Assembly: GCA_947652115.1 (NCBI GenBank)
Contig: OX393567.1
Span: forward strand, 18,361,958-18,425,957
Direction of reading: 5' to 3'
Source: Blastomussa wellsi
Taxonomy: Eukaryota > Cnidaria > Anthozoa > Scleractinia > Plerogyridae
DNA: 64,000 nt
The notes below the pieces were generated by a model, which saw only the letters and a list, made by a program, of their open reading frames with translations, did no database searches and was not told where the DNA came from. Numbering within the stretch: position 1 is the stretch's first letter; the number at the start of each line of letters is the position of its first letter. Made by a program: the position numbers and the translations under genes. Of this stretch, positions 57,101 through 64,000 are shown piece after piece.

Positions 57101-60100
57101 TTCAATTGCTGCCTTCCACTTATTTGTAATTTTGGTTGTGAACTATTTCTACAGCACAAAGAATTTTCATTGCATGTTAACAGATGTTCTATTTTTGTTC
57201 CAAGATTGTGGCATCGTTGTTGCTCTTTGTAGAGGAGGAAGATGCCTTTTGGTTAATGTGTACTGTTGTGGAGGACCTTGTTCCTACATCTTATTACTCA
57301 AACACACTGATTGGTGTACAGGTTAGAAAACCTAAATAACTAGAAAGAACAAAGTTATCCATTAGTTAATATCATTATAATAAGTTTCATAGCTTAATTG
57401 TGGGACATGTAGTGGCCTAATGGTTAGTGTGCTGGACTCCGGATCTGGCAGTACAGGTTTGAACCCTGGACAGGGCACTGCGTTGTGTTCTTGGGCAAGA
57501 CACTTTACTCTCACAGTGCCTCTCTTTACCCAGGTGTCAAACGTCATATTACGGAACTCCTCAATCAAGTGTTGTCAATGCAAAACATTTCCATTTGCAA
57601 TGGACATTCTGCCCAGTTACAGTTGGGATTTAATAGTTTCTAGTTAGGTGTCCCCTATTAGCAGTGGGGATTTTCCACTGCTAGATGTAACTGACACTTT
57701 ATTATTTATTATTATTATTATTATTATTTATGTAATCAGACATTGGTTGGCCATTGTCTGATGTCAGACTGTTATTTGCAGCCCTGATCAGTGGTCTGTA
57801 GTGTGTACATATTTATAACAACTGTGAGACTCAAACAGCTGTAAGGATAATTTCTTCACTCAATGCTATAATTTTGATTCATTAAATCTGTTTAGGCTGA
57901 TCAGCGAGTACTGCGGCAACTGATTGTCAGCTATCTTCCACCAATGGACGAACAGTTAAAAGAGCATGACATTGAGTTGTCACTGATAACCCTTCACTGG
58001 TTCTTGACTGCATTTGCTAGTGTTGTTCATACGAAGGTATGATGAGTAAAATCAATTACAAAATTTAAATTGGTATTATTGCATGGACACCATGACAGAT
58101 ACCACGCAGCTCTTTGGAACCTGTATTTTCATTTGCTCCCTGTAGCGCGCCTGTATTATTTTAGGGCTGGGGTCATTGTTTCTGTTGTATGTTCTTTTGT
58201 TTTCTCAACCAGTCCTGTTTACCCTTCTAACAGCTTACCCCATTGTGATGTTATGTTATGTTTGTGTGTTCGGTATGGGAAGGTGTGCTAGCAAATTAGC
58301 AGGTATTACAAACAATAATACATGTACTGGTATATTGCATTTTCTTGGTAGAGTGCTTTCTGTTCTTTTCTTTCTTTCCTTAATCATGTTAAGCTCTGCA
58401 ATTACTGCACTGATTTTTCAAGAATTTGAAAGGTTATGTAGCACGTAACTTACATGGGAAGATAATATTTTGCCACAAGAATGAAGTACAATGTATCTGT
58501 TGAAACGAAATATTTGTTGAATTGTTATTGACACTACATGTATGTTTATTGGTAAAGTTTAATAAAGAAGGCTAAATATTTGTTGATTGGTCTTTCAATT
58601 TAATTTATAGATCCTGTTAAGAATTTGGGATATCTTCTTTTATGAGGGCTCAGTGACATTGTTCAGAATAACACTTGGCATGCTGAAAATGAAGGTGAAC
58701 CTTGACAGTAGTTTACTTATTAAGAATGGTATTCAATTGAGTGTTGAAAGTAATTTAGTAATTGGTTTAATTTGCATTACTATGCAAATGTTTGGTTGTG
58801 CCATTTTTAAAACCAATCAGAAGTAAAACCCAAATCCAATTGTGACTCATGCGTGCACGTTTTCCCATGCTTTTTGTTGGCTCCGTGTATGTAATTACTT
58901 TCAATAGACTTTTGATTGTTTTACTGCATTCTTTGTGATTGGCCAAAGTAATTACCTTGGTTTTGGTTTTATGACACTAAATTCAAACTATTTAGAGATC
59001 TTGTTCATTTACAAGTAAATTTGTAACCGTAAGCCTTCACTAGTACCCTGCAAAATTTTGTACCATATTGTTCTGTTATAATTACATTAATTCTGTTAAG
59101 CAATTCAGGACTTGTTATTGGCGAAGCACCTCTTAATACTTTGACCCAAACGGCTCATAAATATCTTTGGACCTGAATGGCATAATAGTGCTTCTAAGAT
59201 CTTCTGGAAGGGTTGTGAATAGCTTAATAATTATATTATTCAAACTTCAATTGATCTGTATCAGCCATCATAAATTAATTCTCTCATCTAGCACTGTAAT
59301 AAGTGAAAGTCAAAAAGACAAATGTTGTGGTGATAGAAAGGCTCAATAGTTCAATTTCCATGGCACACTAGTCTTGCTTCTTTAATGGGCTTATGATCAT
59401 TTTGCAGGAAGATGTGATTTTAAAACTGGATAATTCAGCACAGATCTTTAACACCCTGTCAGATATACCAGGTGATGTCACTGATGCAGACCATTTGTTA
59501 GAGGTATGTTACTATTAATAGTGCAATGGTTACAAGTGTTCAGAGGTTGGGCCATTCCTTCTTAGAAAAAGGATCATTGCCTCTGACCAAAAATTGGGTT
59601 TCCTGGGGTCATTGCCTCTGAGAAAATATTGGGTGTCCTGGGGTCATTCCCTTTGAGAGAAAATTGAAAGTATTGTGTAGTATGTAGTTTCATTTTTTAT
59701 GCTTTTCCACAGATTAGGCTTTCAGGGATGTAGCTAAGAAATTACAAAGACGGCTCACAAACAAGCTCAGTCGGCTTTTTTGACTATTTCACCTGGAAAA
59801 TCTCTTTGAGTCTTTTTTTTCTATTGAAATTTAAGCTGGTGATAAGCTCTCTTTCAGCTGGTGATATTAGCCGGTAGCCGGCCCTTACGTAAAATCCTAA
59901 ACAAGGCACAAAAAAAAAAATAAAAATAAAAAAAAAAATAAACAAGGCACAGGCCTTCAGTACCACTTGAGTATGTTAATCAACTGAACTCCATTTTGAC
60001 TGCCCTTTCTACTAGCATAGACAACACCATTTTAATGCAGTTTTCCTTTGTTTTGTAAATCAGTGGATTCTTTGTTCACAGCTTGAGAATATAGAATGAT

Positions 60101-63100
60101 GCAGTGTAGCTCTACCTCTTTGTGTATTTTTTTTTTTCATCTGTTGCGTTTAAGCTGGGTTACTGATAATGTAGAACATTGCTTTGTAGTGTCTTTGGCT
60201 GGGTAGATTAGAACAGCAAACAACAACACACTGCGAGAGACAGTGTTTCATCGCATTTTTAAACACTGAGAACAGAGCTGAAGATTTGATATGCATCAGA
60301 GTATTTTTTACAAACTTATAGGTGTTTGGAATTTTGATGAAACGCTATTGAGTGTTTGATGTGTCTTCTTTAAATCTAAAATCTTAGAATCAGATTTCCA
60401 AACCATGTCATGGTTCTTGTTTCCTTTAATAAATTGCTTTAAATTGATGCATTGGATTATTATGAGTTTGAGAAGACTACTGACAGCATGTACATATGTC
60501 ACCAGTCTGGTATTGAGATAAAACATCCTTGGATACCCAAATTGATTTTTGTTGTTACTGTTTTGCACACTCTCTTCTTTACTCTACCGCAGGCTTTACA
60601 TTCAATATAAAAATGCCATTTTGTCTTGAATTTTCAGGCTGCAAACAAGGCATCTGCCTCGCTGACTGATGTGATACTTGAGACACACAGAAAGAAGCAC
60701 ATGGCTTTCCTGATGGCTGACCTTGGTGTTCTAGTGGATAAGGAGTCTGGAAAACAAATAACAAGGGATGTAAGTGCAATTTCTTCATGTAACACTCACT
60801 TTTGATGTAAAACAAAAGGCTCAAAAACAATATCAAACTTCAATGCAATGGCCAATAGCCAGGGATCATACTTGTTTTCCTCCAAGCTGGGCAAGATTGC
60901 CAGATATAACATACTTACCCTGACAAAATATTTTTTACTTGCCCATTGAAAATGAAGATGGCAACAGAACAACATTAATATGTAATTTATTACTTCTGCA
61001 TGATCAGTTGTTAAAAATACCACCACATCCTGTTGATCAGAATAACAGCTGCCATGATCTCACAGAGAATTACGATCAGTTAACAGCTAAATATTGAGCC
61101 CTCGCCTTTCACCAATGTGACCTGGGTTTGATTACCGGCCTCAGCATCATATGTCGGCTGAATTTGTTGGTTCTCTACTCTGCTCTGAGAGGTTTTTTCC
61201 TGGGTCCTCCTGTTTTGCCCTCTCTGCAGATTTCATTTGTGCTTTTCAGTGTCCCCAATTAGTACGTCAGTGCTAGATACAGTTGACAGTCAAATAAAGT
61301 TCAGCATTATCTTTATTATTATTATTATTCATACATGGAGAATTCAGCACCATCCAAGTTGGTAGCCCAAAATTATGATTTTATCACCAAAAAGTTGCAA
61401 AGTATATTCCGTTTTCTAAAAGTTCAAGTGTAGGATGAGTGGTCAGTGGTAAAGTGTTGTTGCAAAGTCAAACTTTACCTGGGCACTGGGCAACCTTTTG
61501 GATTGTTTTGTTCATCTGACTGTATGAAATTTAAAACATTGTTCTCTTCTATACAGCGGCTTCAAAAACGAACTATAGCCCCACCAAGAACATTCTTCAA
61601 TTTACTCTTCGGTGAGTATGAATTTCATCTGGGAAGAAATGCTAAGTCCTCTTTTCAATTACTCCATTTGGTACATAAGGCCCCCTGTCAGGGTTTCTGT
61701 TTTCAGGGTATGATATAAAGCCCCTTCCTAACCCCCCCCCCCCCCCAACCAGGACCAGGGATATTCTTTTATCAAGGATGAGACAAGTTGTACAAATGTC
61801 CTCCACATTAATCACAGATAATTTGTGAGATTAAAATTTAACTTGGCTTGAATTTGACTCATGCTGCAATGGAACTCAAAATAAGAACACCTAGCTGGTG
61901 TCAAGTGCAGTTAACGAATGAATTTCAACACTTTTATCTTTCTTGTTTTCAGGAAGAAGTGGTATTTCTTTGCAAAAGGCTAAAAACATCAGACAGACAG
62001 GTTAATATTTAAATATCAAATTATCAAATAGTCATCACGGCTTCATAGACCAGTAGCTGCATAAGAAGTCTGCATTTCAGATGACTAATAAACACCAGTT
62101 ATTGGTGTTTTATCAAACAAGCATTTGTTAATTTTGGAGTGTATTTGCTGTTTTCCTGCAGAGCTAGTGGCCGATTTAAGGGAAGCTATCATTCATATAG
62201 CAAGACATTTTGATGCTGTGGATCCTAAAAAGGTGAGACTAGATATTGAACATTAATGGTGAAATACCTGCTTTAAGAAATTGCATGGTAAAGAATTTCT
62301 GTGGGGCTGAGCGACAGTTGAATTTCTGTGGGGCTGAGCGACAGTTGAATTTCTGTGGAGCCAAGCGACAGTTGAATTTCTGTGGGGCTGAGCGACAGTT
62401 GAATTTCTGTATGGCTGAGCGACAGTTGAATTTCTGTGGAGCCGAGCGACAGTTGAATTTCTGTGGGGCTGGGCTCATTATCTGTGCCTTGGATAAGGCA
62501 CCACATTCGCAGTTCCTATCTCCAACAAGGTATAGAATGGGCAGCGGCGAAGAGAAATTATATGCTGGGGAGAGATGCTCCAGTGGATATAGCATTATTA
62601 TTTTTTTCAGTCACTGAATTCTTTTACAGAAGCTAGATATTGTAATATAATACATCTTTGACAATGGCGAACTACGCCCCCCTCCCCACTTCAGCTTTGC
62701 CCATGTCGGTTTGCTGCTAAAAAAGAAAAACAATTGATATCATTTGCTGGTGCTAGTCAATTTGCGAGCCTCACCATATTATTCTGAGCTTTCTCACAGG
62801 CAGCTTTGTGTCTTCTAAAGCCACTAGCATTGGAGTTAGGGTCATAAGTGGAGTCGGAAGAATCGGAATGTTCCCATTTTGTTCTGATTCTGCTTATGTC
62901 GCTTAAAAACAGTCACATTGCTAGTTTCAGGCACTCTGAGTCAGGGATGTAGCTAAGAAATTACAAAGCTGGCCCACAAACAAGCTCAGCCGGCTTTTCT
63001 AACCATTGTACCTGGAAAATTTCTTGGAGTCTTAGTTTTCTAGTGAAATTTAAGCCGGTGATAAGCTCTCTTTCAGTCGATGAAATTAGCCGGTAGCCAG

Positions 63101-63365
63101 CCCTTAGCTACATCCCTGCTGAGTACTTCCTTTCTGCTTGTGACTCCGACAATCTAGTTTTCACTGGATTGTAAGCGACAGAGTCTTAAATGGAATCAGA
63201 ATTCTGCTTACAACTTCGCTTTGTTCTCCGACCCTGGCACAGTCGCTTTTGAAAACCAGGCTTCAACTGTGATTTTGTTATGCATGGTTGTTTTTAGGGT
63301 CTGGAAGTTGATTATTCAATGGAGAGTCATTCAAGAGACCATGAAAGGTTTATCAACGTAGCCAG
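39200..63365 (+). CDS. SGSM3: SGSM3 (RUTBC3), TBC-domain Rab GTPase-activating protein, 3' partial
   Basis: Cytoplasmic Rab GAP. Exons: 39200-39275, 50377-50567, 51748-51811, 52011-52144, 52964-53041, 54795-54854, 54963-55019, 55654-55788, 57205-57321, 57896-58036, 58611-58694, 59408-59503, 60638-60769, 61557-61611, 61953-62000, 62162-62232, 63298-63365. All joins are in phase, giving about 535 residues. Family-specific blocks match human SGSM3 as I recall it: [118 protein letters not shown] and [12 protein letters not shown]. The SH3 and RUN domains should follow off the right edge. The first exon ([20 protein letters not shown]) is less certain: it is linked by splice phase and the promoter in front of it, across an 11-kb intron, and the human protein starts near the second exon. 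Confidence 0.93.
41752..42203 (+). mobile_element. hAT-like non-autonomous element, copy 1 (452 bp)
   Basis: It begins CAGGCCTCAATACTAAC and ends GTTAGTGTCGAGCACTG, with internal TAGCCACTTTG and GGCTAGT repeats. The whole is present in opposite orientation at 55997-56445, about 90% alike by eye. Flanks CAATC and CAATT may be a mutated 5-bp target duplication. Open frames in it are short and not conserved. Confidence 0.7.
42534..42693. mobile_element. hAT-like MITE with 6-bp target duplication
   Basis: CAGGGGTTTCAAAA at the left and TTTTGAAACCCCTG at the right are exact inverses, flanked by TCTGAT on both sides. The CAGGG termini and 6-bp duplication fit the hAT superfamily variants with short duplications. 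Confidence 0.75.
43099..43357. mobile_element. Inverted-duplicated tRNA-derived SINE (foldback)
   Basis: Outer arms: CATTGCAGTGAATTTCC and the following AAGCAATTGG pair with CCAATTGCTTAAATTGG and CCACTGCAATG. The left half on the minus strand reads AGTTGGTAGAGCATCGCACC then GGTATTCATGAAGGTCATGG, with GGATTTGAACCCC, i.e. tRNA A and B boxes. The right half on the plus strand reads AGTTGACGGAACATCACACC, GATATTTGTGGAGGTCAC and AGGTTTGAATC, the same module. The two modules diverge from a centre near 43235. Confidence 0.7.
43529..43713. mobile_element. Long palindromic MITE
   Basis: AAGCAATAGACCACAAGTTT and its continuation CTATGGTTTATA pair with TATAAACCATAG and AAACTTGTGGTCTATTGCTT. The inner arms (GATAAACCACGCGGGATGTT with AACATCCCAAGTGGTTTATC) pair as well. 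Confidence 0.75.
44988..45030 (+). repeat. (TTA)n microsatellite
   Basis: About 14 TTA units with single-base interruptions. Similar TTA tracts occur near 57705-57730 and 61313-61330. Confidence 0.85.
48588..48671 (-). other. Short signal-peptide-like open frame inside SGSM3 intron 1
   Basis: [20 protein letters not shown] ends in AKMIEAT and a stop: a basic start, hydrophobic core and small residues resemble a secretory signal. Downstream on the same strand another frame stays open for 90 codons (48329-48601). No splice pair joining the two was found and no homology is recognised, so this is not called a gene. Confidence 0.12.
52258..52503 (-). mobile_element. SINE family A copy in an SGSM3 intron
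   Basis: The minus strand reads CCTCATGGTTAGTGCACTC, GGGTTCAAGCCCTGGCC, CATTGTGTTGCGTTCTTGG and CACCAAGGTGTATAAATGGG, then GGACTAACATCCCATCCAGG. It is colinear with the copy at 37.4 kb. Confidence 0.75.
53325..53674. mobile_element. TTAA-flanked MITE (350 bp)
   Basis: The left end is TTAA followed by AGGGGCATTGTCACGG and the right end is ACAATGCCCCT followed by TTAA. The 11-bp inverted repeat is exact and the TTAA duplication fits piggyBac or Kolobok targeting. Confidence 0.7.
53840..54707. mobile_element. Non-autonomous DNA transposon with 28-bp inverted repeats (868 bp)
   Basis: The left end TACCGTATTTACCCGTGTAT plus AAGTCGAC pairs with GTCGACTAATACACGGGTAA plus ATACGGTA at the right with one mismatch. 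Internal CTCGACTTATACATGGGTC and GTCGACTTATACACGAGG are additional copies of the end motif. No transposase frame is present. Confidence 0.75.
55270..55612. repeat. GC-rich inserted segment with nested hairpins in an SGSM3 intron
   Basis: Composition switches from AT-rich to GC-rich for about 340 bp, ending 40 bp before the exon at 55654. CCCAGCCATGAGCCCCC (55424-55440) pairs with GGGGGCTCATGGCTGGG (55486-55502), and CTCTGGTCTG pairs with CAGACCAGAG between them. Both strands are open for long stretches because of the composition. Probably a transposed repeat of unknown family. Confidence 0.5.
55997..56445 (-). mobile_element. hAT-like non-autonomous element, copy 2 (449 bp)
   Basis: It begins CAGTGCTCGACACTAAC and ends GTTAGTGTCGAGCCCTG, flanked by CAGTC on both sides (55992-55996 and 56446-56450). 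It is inverted relative to the copy at 41752-42203. Confidence 0.75.
57408..57545 (+). mobile_element. SINE family A copy, best-preserved tRNA-like head
   Basis: A box TGGCCTAATGG (57413-57423) and B box GGTTTGAACCC (57456-57466) have tRNA-like spacing, followed by GGGCACTGCGTTGTGTTCTT, GGCAAGACACTTTACTCTCA and CAGTGCCTCTC. Sequence similarity stops near CCCAGGTGT, so the 3' body is truncated. Confidence 0.75.
59574..59670 (+). repeat. 35-bp tandem repeat, about 2.7 units
   Basis: Units start at about 59574, 59609 and 59644 with TCATTGCCTCTGA and end TCCTGGGG; the third is diverged and partial. Confidence 0.6.
59723..59898 (+). mobile_element. hAT-like MITE, copy with decayed right end
   Basis: CAGGGATGTAGCTAAGAAAT at the left and the following 170 bp match the element at 62942-63118 in the same orientation (GATAAGCTCTCTTTCAG, TTAGCCGGTAGCC). 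The right terminus has mutated to CCCTTACGTAAAATCCT. Confidence 0.65.
59899..59951 (+). mobile_element. Retroposed A-rich tail flanked by 12-bp target duplications
   Basis: AAACAAGGCACA at 59899-59910 is repeated exactly at 59940-59951. The 29 nt between are only A with a few T. This is a retroposition event in which nothing but the tail was inserted. Confidence 0.7.
61080..61215 (+). mobile_element. SINE family B, truncated copy
   Basis: CACCAATGTGACCTGGGTTT, GATTACCGG (B-box region) and CATATGTCGGCTGAATTTG match the copies at 3.2 and 34.9 kb. The A box is lost. Confidence 0.55.
62294..62472 (+). repeat. 27-bp minisatellite, 6.6 copies, in an SGSM3 intron
   Basis: Units start every 27 nt from 62294, with a consensus AATTTCTGTGGGGCTGAGCG followed by ACAGTTG; individual units differ at one to four positions. 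Since 27 is a multiple of 3, open frames with a nine-residue repeat appear on both strands. The array is inside a well-defined intron, so it is not expected to be translated in SGSM3. Confidence 0.85.
62942..63118 (+). mobile_element. hAT-like MITE with 6-bp target duplication
   Basis: CAGGGATGTAGCTAAG and CTTAGCTACATCCCTG are exact inverse ends, flanked by CTGAGT at 62936-62941 and 63119-63124. It is inserted into an older element (about 62840-63250) whose halves share AAGTGGAGTCGG/CCGACCC-type and TCTGATTCTGCTTA/TAAGCAGAATTCTGA-type inverted motifs. Confidence 0.75.
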
Positions 63366-64000
63366 GTATCATGTATTGCGTAGAATGATCTGATTATCTA
63401 ATTATTAGTAGTTTTAACCAAGTCAGGTTTAATTGTCTCAGTTAAGGTGGCTTACTACAGTTTTTACGAGCCTCAAGAGCACGCTCTGCGACTTTCTGCC
63501 TGACGTTGATATTGCTCGCGCGGACGAAACTCTGAAATGACACAAATCAAGTTTCAGCAATTTTATCGCTTTAAAGCAACCTGGTATACAAGAAAAAAAT
63601 TCAATATACTTTCAAACATGTAGTTAAGCCTCGGACAAGTAAAATATGATTACAAAGTTTGATAAACAACCAACAGAGAAGTTTTAAATTTGTCTTTCTT
63701 GAACGCACGCAACGCATGGCGTCACATGAACGCGCGCTAAAATAAAAGGGCATGCGCAATTCAATTCTCGTCCAAGGTTGTAAAAACTTGTTTTTGACTC
63801 AAACTTTCTCGAAAACTAATCGTACAACCGATGATGAAACTTTCACAATTTGTTTATGTGAATGAATCACGTCCACAGCCAAAATTTTACAAAAATCTGT
63901 AAGACAGATTTTGAGCTATTTTTTAAAAGGTCAAAATATCACATTTTCTTATTTTGTGAAAAATCCGTCTTACAGATTTTTATTTTATTTTGCATGAATG
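63366..64000 (+). other. SGSM3 intron running off the right edge
   Basis: Starts with GTATCA after ..FINVAR. No further exon seen. The closing 100 bp repeat AAAATCTGTAAGACAGATTTT-like inverted motifs, suggesting the edge of another repeat. Confidence 0.5.

Larger units (their letters stand above)
52964..58694 (+). other. SGSM3: TBC domain of SGSM3, exons 5-11
   Basis: Encodes [16 protein letters not shown] (entry motif), IEKDLLRT containing the catalytic arginine finger (about residue 224 of the predicted protein), and GYCQGMGM with the catalytic glutamine (about 261). These are followed by [16 protein letters not shown], LYxP-type helices and [11 protein letters not shown]. Both residues of the dual-finger TBC mechanism are present, so GAP activity is expected. 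The Arg motif is assembled across the junction of exons 54963-55019 and 55654-55788. Confidence 0.9.

Noticed and set aside
57408..57480. Possible tRNA gene (good A and B boxes)
   Set aside because: The acceptor stem does not pair and the same head plus a non-tRNA body recurs at several other places, so it is a SINE.
62246..62617. 123-codon frame encoding a nine-residue tandem repeat
   Set aside because: It is the 27-bp minisatellite inside an SGSM3 intron; the opposite strand is equally open, which shows that the period and not selection keeps it open.
1..64000. Bacterial-type features (CRISPR, operons, riboswitches, phage genes)
   Set aside because: The many palindromes are MITEs in introns and intergenic DNA of an animal genome; no such systems are present.

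Overview
The window is nuclear DNA of an animal. All recognisable genes are animal families with spliceosomal introns (GT-AG plus one GC-AG), AT-rich introns and tRNA-derived SINEs. The gene content and the dense load of short foldback elements and SINEs suggest a cnidarian, probably a stony coral. That placement is inference; no marker gene settles it. There are no bacterial operons, CRISPR arrays, rRNA genes or free-standing tRNA genes.

Layout. (1) About 126-9489, + strand: 17 in-phase exons of an unconventional myosin whose 5' end lies off the left edge. They cover the distal motor domain, one IQ motif, a proline-rich stretch and an SH3-like module; a possible last exon lies at 10223-10501. 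(2) 14485-15657 (+) and 29369-30193 (-): two intronless forkhead genes pointing at each other across 13.7 kb. Their DNA-binding domains are about 80% identical, so they are local duplicates of FoxL2-like type. (3) 34233-36473 (+): a two-exon gene for a small single-pass mitochondrial protein of the UQCC4/CCSMST1 family. (4) 39200 to the right edge (+): the Rab-GAP gene SGSM3, with 17 exons inside the window. They cover the N-terminus, the complete TBC domain with its catalytic Arg and Gln, and part of the following region. The SH3 and RUN domains expected from the family lie off the right edge.

The genes are not obviously related in function: an actin motor, two probable Groucho-type repressors, a complex III assembly factor and a Rab GTPase-activating protein. 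The rest is introns and intergenic DNA full of mobile-element debris. At least two tRNA-derived SINE families, two non-LTR retrotransposon fragments, retroposed tails with target duplications, and more than a dozen MITE or foldback elements can be delimited by their terminal inverted repeats. Some have clear target-site duplications.

The items most worth a second look are: the convergent forkhead pair with its shared atypical wing residue and relocated repressor motif; an inverted-duplicated tRNA-type SINE at 43.1 kb; a retroposition event that inserted only an A-rich tail at 59.9 kb; a pair of about 450-bp elements in opposite orientation that bracket seven SGSM3 exons; and the Ser-rich insertion and SH3-like tail of the myosin. 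Exon borders were read by eye from splice consensus, phase and protein homology, without transcript support.
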